A stretch of 64,000 nucleotides of DNA from Erodium maritimum (taxonomy: Eukaryota > Streptophyta > Magnoliopsida > Geraniales > Geraniaceae). The position numbers and the translations under genes were made by a program. The notes under the pieces are model-generated. The model was not told the origin of the DNA, did not search any database, and saw only the letters and a program-made list of their open reading frames with translations. The stretch is taken from the NCBI GenBank assembly GCA_963921825.1, contig OY997590.1:58456012-58520011 (forward strand), written 5' to 3'. Shown here piece after piece: positions 11,175-23,976 of this stretch; the stretch's first letter is position 1, and each line of letters starts with the position of its first letter.

Positions 11175-12718
11175 TTGATCTACAACAGATAAAATTCAAT
11201 CAGTAAACTGAATAAATTTTATGAAGATCAAGCTTAAACACCAACAATCGATTCTAAACCTTTAGAATCTGAAACCAAGATCCTTGATTCACTCGATTAA
11301 GCTGAACTAATGCTCACCACTTAATCGAGCTATGTAGGTAGGACTCCATCCAATCACATCCAATGTGACTCTTGGCTAGGGTATGCACTTATGTACACGG
11401 CTTACCCTATCTGTTACCCTAGCTCAACCTCAGGCTGAGAATCGTAGTCGGGTCCACCAATTTTCAACTATGGCCCGTCACTATGTAGGAGCTCCGCTAA
11501 TGCGCACGACACCCACATATGTCGTCCAAACCTACTACCCCGCTTCCCCATGGATGCTCCGCTAATGCGCACGACAACCATAGGACGGGGAGGTAGTAAG
11601 GTGTTGATGATTGGGAGGTATCGGACATGACCCGCTTTTACTTGTCCAGTTGTGTTCAAAAATTTGGCACATCCTAGATGCGAAGAGCACATCAACTACA
11701 TTCCAAATGCAATGATGCCTCAAATTACATCCAATGTAATTCTTCCTTTGAACCCGTCAACTACATCCAATGCAATGACGGTTCTAAGGGTTCACACACA
11801 AGGATTAAAATTCCAATTTTATCTTTGCATGTGAGGTGATATGCTCGGTAAATAAAGTTAAGCATGCAATTCTAAAACACATAGAATTAATCATGCATAA
11901 ACTAAACCAAGCATAAAGCGATAAATGTGCACATAATAGCCCCCTAAACTAACTCCCACTAGCTTCTTGAGCTCCACCGACTCCAAGCCGATGCCAACAC
12001 CCGAAAAGCCACCAAATGACCTTTTCGCCCTTTCTTCGTCTTGAGTAAAATATTACAATTTAATACACGACTCGCAGGTCGGGAATAAATAAATATTACA
12101 AACAAGTGGTTCGACGACCACACCTTGAAAGAATAATTACACGCTAACACTAACGGCTCGCAGGCCGTGAAAAGCGATAAATAATTAAATCGAGCTCGGG
12201 GCTATTATGTACACCATGCCAACATCACATCACACATCGTGTTATCAAACAAGAATGTTATCAAACATCATGTGATTTTCCGGTTTTAATTAATAGCCAA
12301 GTTTCGAAAAAATTTTGATGCTCGGTTTATCGAAACCATTCAAAAATGAAACTTTTGAACATTTGATCTTCGAGTTCATCATGACGGTTCCAAACTCGTC
12401 ATAACTAACAAAACGGTTTAGCCTTGACATATCAACCATCCAATGGTCATGCTTGGCCTAGCTCCGTCCAACGGAGCCCCGTTCGGTCCCGGTTTCGGCT
12501 CCCCGAGAGTCCCGCTCCCGAGACCCGAAAAATCAAATTTTTTTCAAAATTTCCAGATTTGAAATAATTTTCAAAAATTCATTTTACATGCATTAAAATC
12601 ATAAACAATAATTTAAAACATGTTATCAAACAATTTAGCAAAACAACATGCCAAAAACGAAACTTTCAAGCAAAACCGAAACTTTGAACACCGTCTTGTG
12701 AATCCCGAAGGTAGCACG
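11175..12718 (-). other. D untranslated leader
   Basis: About 1.5 kb of non-coding leader lies between the primer site and gag. It contains two copies of a 21-bp block centred on GTGCGCATTAGCGGAGCA and several short palindromes with a TGG (complement CCA) loop. No gene is seen; the open frames found here are not conserved as proteins. Confidence 0.75.
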
Positions 12719-12730
12719 GCTCTGATACCA
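12719..12730 (-). other. Primer-binding site of D
   Basis: The complement reads TGGTATCAGAGC (initiator Met-tRNA), one nucleotide from the LTR edge at 12732. Confidence 0.92.
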
Positions 12731-12731
12731 C

Positions 12732-14419
12732 TGTTGGGTCTCGAGGTAGGGTTGGAGATGAACCAACTCGCATCGGAAAATCAAGGAAAACCAAGAGACG
12801 ATTAAAACCATGAAACAACTAACAAAGAATGGATTCACAAGAGAAAAATTCAGCACTAGTTCTTACCAAAACAAGAACACCGGGTAACGAATGATTGGCT
12901 TGAGTCTCCAAGACGCCTACGTATCCACATGGGAATCAAAGCCACGTAGTTCTTCTCTTTGAGGACTCAAGAACACAAACATGGAGGTGGAAACTAGCCA
13001 AACCCGAAATGGTCATGGAAGAGGGAGAGAAAATGTGTTTCCTATTCTTGTCTTGTGTTTGTTATGTTGAAAAAAGATGACTTAAACATAACAAAACCCA
13101 TACTTGTCCAACTAAAGGCATGGTACAAGTATGGTGTCAAGTAAGGTGTAAATAGGACAAAGTATGGCAAGACAAGATTGGGTTAGGTGGTGAATCACCA
13201 ACACCTTAATCCTTGTCTTGCTTACTTAGTACTAATTAATCAAGACTTGATTAATTAGTTCCATGGGCCTTGGTTGCATGGGCCTTTCATGGGCCTCTTG
13301 GAACATGGCCCGTGGCCATTTCCAACGAGGTCCCGTGATTCGCTCATCGCCTCCATGCCTTCCATACCGGAAATGTCCAACATTATCCGACGCGATCAAT
13401 CCCAAGACTCCAAGCCTTGTCTCGATCCGTAAAGTCCTATTCACTTACGGGCGCATGACCCAAAACCCAGTTTTGGTCATGTCCCGAGACAACTCCCTTT
13501 TGGCCATTCTCCATAAATTTGTCAATGAGTTTCATCCTCCGGTGTGACCCTTAGGTTTATGCATGTCAATAGATCAACGTAAAATCCCATTTTACTTGAT
13601 CCTATTTAAGTGGCAACTAACGAGACTTTAGTATTGCCTGACACTACATAACGAATCGACCCTGTCGATTCTAACCTTTCCGTCGTCCCTATCATTATCC
13701 TTTTATCTCCGATATCCTGATTGAGATAAGGCATAGAGCCGTCATCCTTATTATTCTCAATCACCGTTCCTTGATATGTGAGATGACTGAAGATATGATA
13801 CCCAGTATCATGTGCATGGCCATGCTATTCTTCCAGTCACTCTCGATCAAGTGGCCGAGAACCGATATCTTTCCCATACCTTAGTATGAGGGATAAATCC
13901 CTTAGCCGTCTTTCGTGTCACTCATGTAGCCCGTCCCCAAGCCAATCCTGACCGTTATGGAAGCCCTGTTACGGACAACGTTAGGCTCAGGTCAAACTCA
14001 GTTGTTGACTACATAGTGATCACAAAGACTCCTTGGTCTAAGGATACATGACAAGCTACAACACTGAATATGTTCATGACTTAATCTATGGCACATATTC
14101 AGGGCGGGTCGTCCAATATCATGTCCCACATGATATCTATGATCAGACTCCGGAATCTCATTCCAATGACTAACAGAACGTAAGCCATAAAGAGCCATCT
14201 TTCATACTAGTCGCTTCTAGTGAAGCTTTGTTGACTAGGGACCCATCGAGTGTGATCTATCTCGATCTATGGTTCTATTCGCATGGTGGGCATAGATCAG
14301 AGCACACATCGATATATTACTCCAACACATAAGTAATATAAAGCCGCTTTAATTTTATTGCTAACGATGATATATACATTTGGACATTTAGGATTGAACT
14401 ACGGGCACTAAGACTAACA
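12732..14419 (-). mobile_element. LTR shared by D and C (apparent fusion)
   Basis: This 1,688-bp LTR acts both as 5' LTR of D and as 3' LTR of C, since a primer site adjoins it on the left and C's purine tract (14420-14435) on the right. Its left part carries D-type variants. AAGTGGCC near 13850 matches C rather than D's left LTR, although that site also varies in E and F. The crossover point cannot be fixed by eye. Confidence 0.85.
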
Positions 14420-14570
14420 ATCTCCCACTTGCCCTAGTTCCAATCTAAACTCCAATATGTCCCCATCGACTTTACATGTCTAACATGTTCAGGCAGTGAC
14501 ACTGCCTTAGTCAAAGGGTTGGCTATGTTATCATCTGTTGCAATATCGGTTATCTTCACTTCACCTCAGT

Positions 14571-14864
14571 TCAGTATTTATCTGATGAGGTGGATACGCC
14601 GCAGTACATGTTTGGATTTGTTATGCGATCTAGGCTTTTAGCTTGCGCAATGACCCTTGTGTTGTCGCAAAATGGATTCACCGGACTGGATGGGTTTTTA
14701 ATTACACCCAGCCCTGCCATGAATTTCCAAATCCACATAGCCTCCTTAGCTGCCTCTGCAGCATCCATGTACTTGGCCTCTGTCGTAGATTCGGCAATGG
14801 TATCTTGCTTTATGCTTTCCCAGCTAAAGCTCTGCCATTCAGCGTAAACACATATCCTGATTGA
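14571..14864 (-). pseudogene. C RNase H remnant
   Basis: The arrangement is as in D, with MDAAEAAKEAMWIWKF and CDNTRVIAQAKS. The preceding frame is closed differently because of point changes. No complete domain is present. Confidence 0.8.
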
Positions 14865-15006
14865 CTTCTAAAGTCATCTGGATTTGTCTTGGAAAACTAG
14901 CGTCTACTCGTCCTTCGACGACTAGTTCAGCATCATCTTTCCCCCGGGTTAGAATGATGTCTACTGGTACAACATAAGGCTTACGAGACGTCTGGTCTCA
15001 TACATG

Positions 15007-15994
15007 TCATGGCATATATGATCGATCCTGCCCCCAGGCGCATAGGATTCTCATCATCCTTTTCAGCTCATCAGGTGTCTTAGGACACTGAGTCTTGTTG
15101 AGATGAATGCCATGACTAGTGGGTAAGAGTCCTTTCTTTGAATCGAGCATTAAGAGCCTACTCAATGCCTTGTTCACATAGGTTCCCTGACTTAAATCCA
15201 AGACCCTCTTGGTGCGATCTCTACATATCTTAATCCTTAAGATATGAGAAGCATCGCCTAAGTCCTTTATTGAAAAACACTTCCTCAACCAAGCTTTAGT
15301 CTCGTGCAAGGTTGGGATGTCGTTTTCAATGAGAACCAGAAAGGTAATATTGCTCCCACTAGCCTTCTTATAAACGCAAGATTCATCCTCATTCTTGATT
15401 AAGCCAAATCCAATTACAGCTTCATCAAAACGAAGGATCCAACTCCGAGAAGTTCGTTTCAATCCATAAATGGATTTCAACAACTTATAAATCTTTCCTC
15501 TATTCTTCGGATCGTCAAAACCTTTGGGCCGAGACATACAAACGTACTCAGTCAAATTTCCATTTAGGAAAGCGGTTTTGACATCCACTTGCCATATCTC
15601 GTAATTATGATACGCAGTTATGTCAAGAAGAATTTGGATCGATTTTGACCATAGCCACTAAGGAGAAGGTTTCCTCATAGTCAATCCATTGGATCTGCCT
15701 ATAACCTTTCGCCACCAGTTGAGCTTTGTAGGTCAGAGGGTTGCCGTCCATGTCCATCTTCACCTTGAAGATCCATTTGCATCCTATGGTCCTCACACCA
15801 TTGATGGGATCAACCGGTTCCCAGACTCGGTTGTCCGACATGGATTGCATTTCCTCCCTCATGGCTCCCAGCCATAACTCGGAGTTGGGCCCATCCACGA
15901 CTTCCTGAAAGGTGGCTGGATCATCGTGATCCACCATGACTTCATTGTCACCTCCGGATACCATATCTTGGAGGTGGAAGATTGATCCTTTCAA
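15007..15994 (-). pseudogene. pol: C reverse transcriptase, catalytic box deleted
   Basis: There are two frames, 15994-15623 and 15588-15007. The second is nearly identical to that of D, E and F, including FLVL joined to IENDIP. The break between the frames (after KIDPNSS) is also at the same position as in D and E, so the lesion was inherited rather than acquired after insertion. Confidence 0.9.
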
Positions 15995-16142
15995 ATCGCC
16001 TTGGACCTTCCGGAATTGTAACAGGAATTGGTTCTTAATCTACGACAATCTCTGGCTCCTTTCTACTGGGTTGCCAATTGGTTTAGACAGATCTGTACCA
16101 TCCTGAATTTCTTCGAGATGCACAGTCCTCCCAATGACGTCT

Positions 16143-17319
16143 TTAGAAACAAAACTTCTTTTCCATAAAGACCCCACCCCAAGCGACGAACACCATGTTC
16201 TCACTGGGATTGTAGAAATAGTATCCCCTTGTTGCTTTGGGATACCACACGAAGGTGCATATCTCAGATCTTGTTTCGAGCTTAGTCGAAACCAAATGTT
16301 TCACATAAGCCTCGCAACCACAAATCTTTAGGAAGGACAAAGCGGGCATCATCCCGTACCATTTTTAAAATGGTGTCCCTTCCACACCATTCGTCGAAGC
16401 CCGATTCACTATGAATGCGGTCGTCTCTAGAGCAAAACCCCTAAAAGAGATTGGGAGATCAGTCCAACTAATCATGGAACAGACCATTGTCTAACAATGT
16501 CCGATTTCTCCGTTTGGCTACACCTTTCAACTACAGTGACCTAGGAGGAGTCCATTCCAAAAGGATCCCATTCTCTTTTAGATGATCTAATAACTCTGTG
16601 GTCAAGTATTTTCCACCTGGATCCAATCGAAGTGCCTTAATACCTTTGTCGAGCTGGTTTTCTACTATAATCTTAAACTCTTTGAATTTATCAAAAGCTT
16701 TAGACTTATGTCTCACCGAATAGACATAACCATATTTAATGTAATCATCAGTAAATGTGATAAAGTAGCTAAAACCCCTCCTGGCAAGTGAACTTATTGG
16801 TCTACACACATTCGAGTGTATCAGCCCCAATAATTCACCCGCCCTTTCATCGCGATCGATAATGGGCACTTTAGTCATTTTGCCCATCAACCAAACCTTG
16901 CACCTATCGATCGAATGGAATTCGAATGAACCTGAAAGCCCGCACTTCTGAAGTGCTGATAGGCGCTTCTTGTTTATGCGACCCAAATGACAGTACCATA
17001 ACAGAGTTAGGTTTAAATCGTTGGATTTAGACCTCTTGGTATTAACGGAATATATAGAACTTGAGGCATTGTTACCCATATCTAATATGTACAATCCTCC
17101 AACCATGTCAGTACTGGTATAAAACATATCATTGCATAGAACATTGAAAACTCCATTTCCAATATTAACATTATATCCTTCCTTGTCAAACACGGATACA
17201 GATATAATATTCCTACTAAAAGTAGGTATGCAATATACATTATACAATACTAAGACAAGGCCTCTTGGCAAAGCAAGACTCATGGATCCTACAGCAGTTG
17301 CCACAACTCTGAGGTCCAT
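16143..17319 (-). pseudogene. C integrase, broken
   Basis: A 262-codon frame (17319-16531) keeps the zinc-binding region and the first half of the core in one piece. The last zinc ligand region reads CKVWLMGK, so a Cys kept in D, E and F has become Trp here. The core then degenerates as in D, and 16352-16143 carries the KICGCEAYVKHL region. There is no complete DDE set. Confidence 0.86.
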
Positions 17320-17948
17320 TTCGTGCTTTCCAAATCTCTCCTACTTTCAGCCACCATATATTAGTGCATGTGTGAGATTCAGTCATGGTATCTAATACCC
17401 ATGAATCTTTGGAAGTAGAGAGATGTAGCTCTATAGAGTTAATACCGAATGAAGGCACGATCCCACCGCCCTTCCTTAGATCATCCAGGTTTCCTGATGA
17501 AGGCGCTGTCCTACTGCCCTTCTTCAGATCATCCAGGCTATTTGATGAAGGCGCAGTCCCACTGCCCTTCTTCAGATCAGCCGTGAACTTCCTGTAATCC
17601 CGGTTCCAATGACCAGGCTGTTGGCAGTAGAAGCAGACATTCTCAGGTGTCTCATCTTTCCTGCCAAGTGCGCATGGGCCCAGCCCTTGCCACTTCCAAT
17701 TCCCTTGTTGACCATCAGAATATCCTTGGATCCCAGATGCTTGAGATATTCTTCTCAGCAGCTGATGACACTTCATGTAACTCTGATATGGTCTTAGAGA
17801 CAGCCTTGTCAAGGACATATTCTTTGCGTTCAGACTTGAGGACTATCCTCAAAATTTTGTACCAGTCCAAATAGTTTGTCCCATTTAGCTTGACCCTGTC
17901 AAGAATGGTTTTTAATGACAAACTATTAATGTTCGCTGAATTTGCCAT
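17240..17948 (-). pseudogene. gag: C gag-protease remnant
   Basis: A 77-codon gag N-terminus (17948-17715) overlaps a second frame (17818-17240). The second frame holds the zinc knuckle (C-F-Y-C...H...Y, last Cys lost), three 16-residue repeats (DLKKGSGTAPSS-type) and a protease with DTM in place of the catalytic DTG. The capsid core is missing. The 192-residue second frame is identical to that of E (28514-29092), which indicates very recent common origin. Confidence 0.87.
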
Positions 17949-19495
17949 TTGATCTACAACAGATAAAATTCAATCAGTAAACTGAATAAATTTTATGAAG
18001 ATCAAGCTTAAACACCAACAATCAATTCTAAACCTTTAGAATCTGAAACCAAGATCCTTGATTCACTCGATTAAGCTGAACTAATGCTCACCACTTAATC
18101 GAGCTATGTAGGTAGGACTCCATCCAATCACATCCAATGTGACTCTTGGCTAGGGTATGTACTTATGTACACGACTTACCCTATCTGTTACCCTAGCTCA
18201 ACCTCAGGCCGAGAATCGTAGTCGGGTCCACCAATTTTCAACTATGGCTCGTCACTATGTAGGTGCTCCGCTAATGCGCACGACACCCACATATGTCGTC
18301 CAAACCTACTACCCCGCTTCCCCATGGATGCTCCGCTAATGCGCACGACAACCATAGGACGGGGAGGTAGTAAGGTGTTGATGATTGGGACGTATCGGAC
18401 ATGACCCACTTTTACTTGTCCAGTTGTGTTCAAAACTTTGGCACATCCTAGATGCGATGAGCACATCAACTACATTCCAAATGCAATGATGCCTCAAATT
18501 ACATCCAATGTAATTCTTCCTTTGAACCCGTCAACTACATCCAATGCAATGACGGTTCTAAGGGTTCACACACAAGGATTAAAAGTCCAATTTTATCTTT
18601 GCATGTAAGGTGATATGCTCGGTAAATAAAGTTAAGCATGCAATTCTAAAACACATAGAATTAATCATGCATAAACTAAACCAAGCATAAAGCGATAAAT
18701 GTGCACATAATAGCCCCCTAAACTAACTCCCACTAGCTTCTAGAGCTCCACCGACTCCAAGCCGATGCCAACACCCGAAAAGCCACCAAATGACCTTTTC
18801 GCCCTTTCTTCGTCTTGAGTAAAAAATTACAATTTAATACACGACTCGCAGGTCGGGAATAAATAAATATTACAAACAAGTGGTTCGACGACCACACCTT
18901 GAAAGAATAATTACACGCTAACACTAACGGCTCGCAGGCCGTGAAAAGCGATAAATAATTAAATTGAGCTCGGGGCTATTATGTACACCATGCCAACATC
19001 ACATCACACATCGTGTTATCAAACAAGCATGTTATCAAACATCATGTGATTTTCCGGTTTTAATTAATAGCCAAGTTTCGAAATTTTTTTTTTGATGCTC
19101 GGTTTATCGAAACCGTTCAAAAATGAAACTTTTGAACATTTGATCTCCGAGTTCGTCATGACGGTTCCAAACTCGTCATAACTAACAAAACGGTTTAGCC
19201 TTGGCATATCAACCATCCAATGGTCATGTTTGGCCTAGCTCCGTCCAACGGATCCCCTTTCGGTCTCGGTTTCGGCTCCCCGAGAGTCCCGCTCCCGAGA
19301 CCCAAAAAATCAAACTTTTTTCAAAATTTCCAGATTTGAAATAATTTTCAAAAATTCATTTTACATGCATTAAATCCATAAACAATAATTTAAAACATGT
19401 TATCAATCAATTTAGCAAAACAACATGCCAAAAACGAAACTTTCAAGCAAAACCGAAACTTTGAACACCGTCTTGTGAATCCCGAAGGTAGCACG
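17949..19495 (-). other. C untranslated leader
   Basis: This is a non-coding leader like that of D, including the duplicated block around GTGCGCATTAGCGGAGCA. No gene is seen. Confidence 0.75.
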
Positions 19496-19507
19496 GCTCT
19501 GATACCA
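19496..19507 (-). other. Primer-binding site of C
   Basis: The complement is TGGTATCAGAGC, one nucleotide from the LTR edge at 19509. Confidence 0.92.
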
Positions 19508-19508
19508 C

Positions 19509-21004
19509 TGTTGGGTCTCAAGGCAGGGTTGGAGATGAACCAACTCGCAGCGGAAAATCAATAAAAACCAAGAGACGATTAAAACCATGAAACAACTAAC
19601 AAAGAATGGATTCACAAGAGAAAAATTCAGCACTATCTCTTACCAAAACAAGAACACCGGGTAACGAATGATTGGCTTGAGTCTCCAAGACGCCTACGTA
19701 TCCACATGGGAATCAAAGCCACGTAGTTCTTCTCTTTGAGGACTCAAGAACACAAAAATGGAGGAGGAAACTAGCCAAACCCGAAATGGCCATGGAAGAG
19801 GGAGAGAAAATGTGTTTCCTATTCTTGTCTTGTGTTTGTTATGTTGAAAAAAGATGAATTAAACATAACAAAACCCATACTTGTCCAACTAAAGGCATGG
19901 GACAAGTATGGTGTCAAGTAAGGTGTAAATAGGACAAAGTATGGCAAGACAAGATTGGGTTAGGTGGTAAATCACCAACACCTTAATCCTTGTCTTGCTT
20001 ACTTAGTACTAATTAATCAAGACTTGATTAATTAGTTCTATGGGCCTTTCATGGGCCTCTTGGAACATGGCCCGTGGCCATTTCTAACGAGGTCCCGTGA
20101 TTCGCTCATCGCCTCCAAGCCTTCCATACCGGAAATGTCCAACATTATCCGACGCGATCAATCCCAAGACTCCAAGCCTTGTCTCGATCCGTAAAGTCCT
20201 ATTCACGTACGGGCACATGACCCAAAACCCAGTTTTGGTCATGTCCCGAGACAACTCCCTTTTGGCCATTCTCCATAAATGTGTCAATGAGTTTCATCCT
20301 CCGGTGTGACCCTTAGGTTTATGCATGTCAATAGATCAACGTAAAATCCCATTTTACTTGATCCTATTTAAGTGGCAACTAACGAGACTTTAGTATGGCC
20401 TGACACTACATAACGAATCGACCCTGTCGATTCTAACCTTTCCGTCGTCCCTGTCATTATCCTTTTATCTCCGATATCCTGATTGAGATAAGGCATAGAG
20501 CCGTCATCCTTATTATTCTCAATCACCGTTCCTTGATATGTGAGATGACTGAAGATATGATACCCAGTATCATGTGCATGACCATGCTATTCTTCCAGTC
20601 ACTCTCGATCAAGTGGCCGAGAACCGATATCTTTCTCATACCTTAGTATGAGGGATAAATCCCTTAGCCGTCTTTCGTGTCACTCATGTAGCCCGTCCCA
20701 ATATCATGTCCCACATGATATCTATGATCAGACTCCGGAATCCCATTCCAATGACTAACAGAACGTAAGCCATAAAGAGCCATCTTTCATACTAGTCGCT
20801 TCTAGTGAAGCTTTGTTGACTAGGGACCCATCGAGTGTGATCTATCTCGATCTATGGTTCTATTCGCATGGTGGGCATAGATCAGAGCACACATCGATAT
20901 ATTACTCCAACACATAAGTAATATAAAGCCGCTTTAATTTTATTGCTAACGATGATATATACATTTGGACATTTAGGATTGAACTACGGGCACTAAGACT
21001 AACA
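19509..21004 (-). mobile_element. C 5' LTR, with two internal deletions
   Basis: At 1,496 bp this LTR is 192 bp shorter than its relatives. A 15-bp deletion lies near 20040, and a 177-bp deletion near 20700 joins GCCCGTCCC to AATATCATG. Private changes elsewhere (for example TTTCTCATACC) suggest C is older than E and F. Confidence 0.92.
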
Positions 21005-21009
21005 AGAGG
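21005..21009 (+). repeat. Target-site duplication of C, right copy (AGAGG)
   Basis: It matches 5580-5584 exactly. Confidence 0.93.
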
Positions 21010-22389
21010 GTCGTCAGCGGTGTCGAGGCGGAAGGCTGGGAACTCAGTGCTGATTGGGGGTTACGATATCGAGGAGGATTATTCGTGCCGCGCAACTATA
21101 GAGACGACGTGTTGTGAGAGTCACATCATTCGCGTCTTACCGTGCACCCGAGTAGCACCAAGATGTACCGCGACATCACGCGGCACTTCTGGTGGAGCGG
21201 GATGCGGAGAGAGGTTGCGGAATTCTTATCGAGATGTCTCACCTGTCAGCAGGTGAAAGCCGAACATCAGCGTCCCGCCGGATTATTGCAGCCACTACCG
21301 ATTGCCCAGTAGAAGTGGGAGCACGTCACGATGGTCTTCGTGAGTGGATTGCCGAGATCCCCGAGGAGACATGATGCGGTGTGGGTGGTAGTCGATCGGT
21401 TGACCAAGTCGGCCCATTTCTTGGCCATGAGGATGATTGATCTGGTCGACAAGTTGAGCCGCCTTTACATTCAGGAGATAGTGCGTCTCCATGGAGTCCC
21501 TGTGTCGATAGTGTCTGACAGGGATCCTCGTTTCACGTCCAGATTTCGGCCGAGTCTACAGACCGCGTTGGGGACCGAGGTTCTGCTCAGTACATCACAC
21601 CACCCCATACAGACGGCCAGTCCGAGCGCACGATTCGGATTTTGGATGACATGCTGCGGGCATGTGTGCTACACTTTAAGGTGTCGTGGGAGACCCACCT
21701 ACCGTTAGTCGAGTTCGCCTACAACAACAGCTTCCAGGCCAGTATTGGGATGGCACCGCTTGAAGCATTGTATGGTAGGCTGTGTCGATCGCCAGTATGC
21801 AGGGCAGAGGTGGGGGACAGGAGTCTACTAGGGACAGAGCTTGTTCGAGAGACGACAGAGAAGGTCGCGCTGATACGCGAGCGGTTGAAGACCGCGCAGA
21901 GTTGGCAGAAGAGCTACACCGACAGACGACGCCGACCTCTTGATTTCGCAGTCGGTGACCACGTGATCCTGAAGGTGAGCCCGAGGAACGAGACTGGTAC
22001 GGTTCAGCCGCGGCGGAGGCAAGTTAGCCCCGCGGTACATCGGCCCTTTCGAGATCTTGAGCAGAGTGGGAGCAATGGAATATCGTCTGGCATTACCACC
22101 GCAACTTGGGAGGGTCCATAACGTCTTCCACGTGTCCCAGTTGCGGAAGTACAAAGCGGATCCCTCCCACGTCATTGAGTGGGCAGATATCGAGGTGGCT
22201 GACGATGTCTCTTATGAGGAACATCCGGTTCGAATCATGGACACACGAGAGAAGGTCCTGCGTGGCAAGGTTATCCGCCTAGTACGGGTGCAGTGGCGAC
22301 ACCACGAGGCCGAGTCGACTTGGAAACACGAGGACGAGGTTCGCGCGAAGTACCCCGATCTCTTCGATTCCACAGGTACGTTGTTTTAA
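21010..22389 (+). pseudogene. A integrase with C-terminal chromodomain, frameshifted
   Basis: The zinc-binding segment (SHHSRLTVH, then CLTCQQVKAEHQ) is at about 21120-21270. The core follows with [13 protein letters not shown] and [11 protein letters not shown], giving two of the three acidic residues. An indel near 21600 moves the rest (Glu region, then VEFAYNNSFQ) into another frame (21642-22121). A further frameshift near 22030 precedes the chromodomain (22190-22380: VRVQWRHHEAESTW, KYPDLF). In chromoviruses this domain directs insertion to chromatin marks. One in-frame TAG also occurs near 21310. Confidence 0.9.
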
Positions 22390-22410
22390 ATTTCGTGGCC
22401 GAAATTCCTT

Positions 22411-22423
22411 TAAGGGGGTAGAT
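22411..22423 (+). other. Polypurine tract of A
   Basis: TAAGGGGGTAGAT lies immediately before the 3' LTR start TGTAAGAACC at 22424. It would prime plus-strand DNA synthesis. The same tract lies beside the G LTR at 55813-55829. Confidence 0.88.
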
Positions 22424-23379
22424 TGTAAGAACCGCTCCCGGTCAACGCCGGTCAAATCGTCGGAAAAATAGGAAAATTAAAATTTTTTGGACAGACACAT
22501 AAATGAACCTAAATTGGATCCCGAGGGTCATATCGGACTTAAGTTGACCCCAATATCAACCAAAGTGAGTTCCGGGGGACTCAGGGAAACTTTTTAACCA
22601 GTTTGGGAAAGGTTGACTTTTTGTTGGAAAAGTCAACGGAGCGACGTTTTGGTCCGTTCGAGACCCGTTTTGGATCCAAAAAGCTTAGCCGTCGTTACGG
22701 CGGTCTTAGTTAGGCCGTTTCCTTGTAGCACGTGAAATTCAGTAATTTCTTGGAAAATGGGCCCGTTCGGGGCCTGAGACGGCCCAATTTCGCGAATCTG
22801 AATGAAAAATATCTACAAAGATATTTTTCATAAAGGTGGGACCCACAAGACACTTGTCACCCAAGTGGTGGTAGTTGGTTTTTAAAATAAAGAAAAAGAA
22901 AAGATGAGTGGTAGTTTTGTAAATAAGAAGTGGTTGGTGATTTTTTAAACAAAATAAAAGGGAATTAAGAGGAGAAGTGTCGGCCATTTGAAAAAAAACG
23001 AGAGAAGGAGAGAGAAAGAAGAGAGGAGAAGGAGAAGAAAAGAAAAAAAAGGAAAGTTAGGGTTTTGGTGATTTCCCGACGATCCGATCGACAGATCGTC
23101 TCAACGGTTGCATATTCGAGCTCCCCTCGTCATTCCCTACGGTGAGAACCCAATTTTTTCTCGTTTTGGTACGTTTGAAATTTAGGGTTTGAGTTTAAAC
23201 GTTTTGATTAAGATTGGTTTAAAGATGAATGGTTGAAGTTTGGGGTTCGTTAAGAACGTTTTGGGGCGAAAAGGAAAATTTTCCATTGTGGCCGTGTGGG
23301 GCCCACTTGCCCGGGCCTCGGGTTTTTCGTGTTCGAGTGGTTTTGGACGATCCCCGAATCGATAATTCATACCCGGAAC

Positions 23380-23436
23380 GAATTATGGGATTAAATTGTG
23401 GAAATTGGAAATTTCCACAATTTAATCCCATAATTC
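23380..23436. repeat. Perfect inverted repeat, 27-bp arms, 3-nt loop
   Basis: The left arm is 23380-23406, the loop 23407-23409 (GGA) and the right arm 23410-23436. I checked every base of both arms and all 27 positions pair. The related LTRs of element G have only the left-arm-like sequence, followed by a different stretch of over 100 bp, so the right arm appears to be a reversed copy of the left. Confidence 0.95.
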
Positions 23437-23976
23437 CCGTAGAAACGAAAACGGGAATTTTCGGAGCCCCGTAAGGGCGTTTTCCGATCCCGGGCAGATT
23501 CGCCGAGCCGGGCGAATCGGGCCTTTCCGGGCCCATTGTTGACAATGTCGAGTAATTGGGGAGTTTGGGAGTGATCGACATTGTCGGGGTTGCTTTTGGG
23601 CGTCAAACTTATTAAAATTCAGCTTTGCCTGCGAACTTAAAAAGTGTTTCAATTTGTGATAATTGTACACCGTGTCGCCGACCGTGGAAAGAGGAGGCTA
23701 AGCGGGCAATCTGGAGCATTGCCGGAGCGCAAGTATCGGGTTTGACACGCTTCAAGAGGTAGGGAAAAGTAGCCGGATCTCGGCCTTGACTAAGGAAAGT
23801 TAACAGTAGAAATGCATGTGACACCTAGTGGTGTCGTAGAATCAGTAAACGTATCGAATAATAAAAATGCATGCGACACTTAGTGATGTCATAGAATAAG
23901 TGAACGTATCGAACATCAGAAATACTTGTGGCATTTGGTTGTGCCCGTATGTTGATTGAATTGTTTGTGTTTGTGG

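Larger units (their letters stand above)
5960..14419 (-). mobile_element. Copia element D, nested in the LTR of C
   Basis: D consists of an LTR (5960-7647), a body (7648-12731) and an LTR (12732-14419), all on the minus strand. The left target would be ACTTG (5955-5959). The matching right flank is absent, because the body of C starts directly after 14419. This is what recombination between D's right LTR and the remaining part of C's LTR would leave. The two D LTRs are the same length (1,688 bp) and differ at about four sites by eye. Confidence 0.86.
5585..21004 (-). mobile_element. Copia element C with nested Copia D
   Basis: C is a minus-strand Copia element inserted in the pol of A between RNase H and integrase. 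Its 5' LTR is at 19509-21004 and its body at 14420-19508. Only the first 375 bp (in + coordinates) of its other LTR survive as a distinct piece (5585-5959). Element D is inserted there, and D's right LTR appears fused to the remainder of C's LTR. The result reads LTR piece, LTR, body, LTR, body, LTR. Clade assignment beyond Copia is uncertain; the long LTR and gag N-terminus suggest Angela/Tork-like elements. Confidence 0.9.

Noticed and set aside
21020..21374. Short frames after the C insertion as separate genes
   Set aside because: They are shifted frames of A's integrase zinc-binding region; the conserved residues are split between them.
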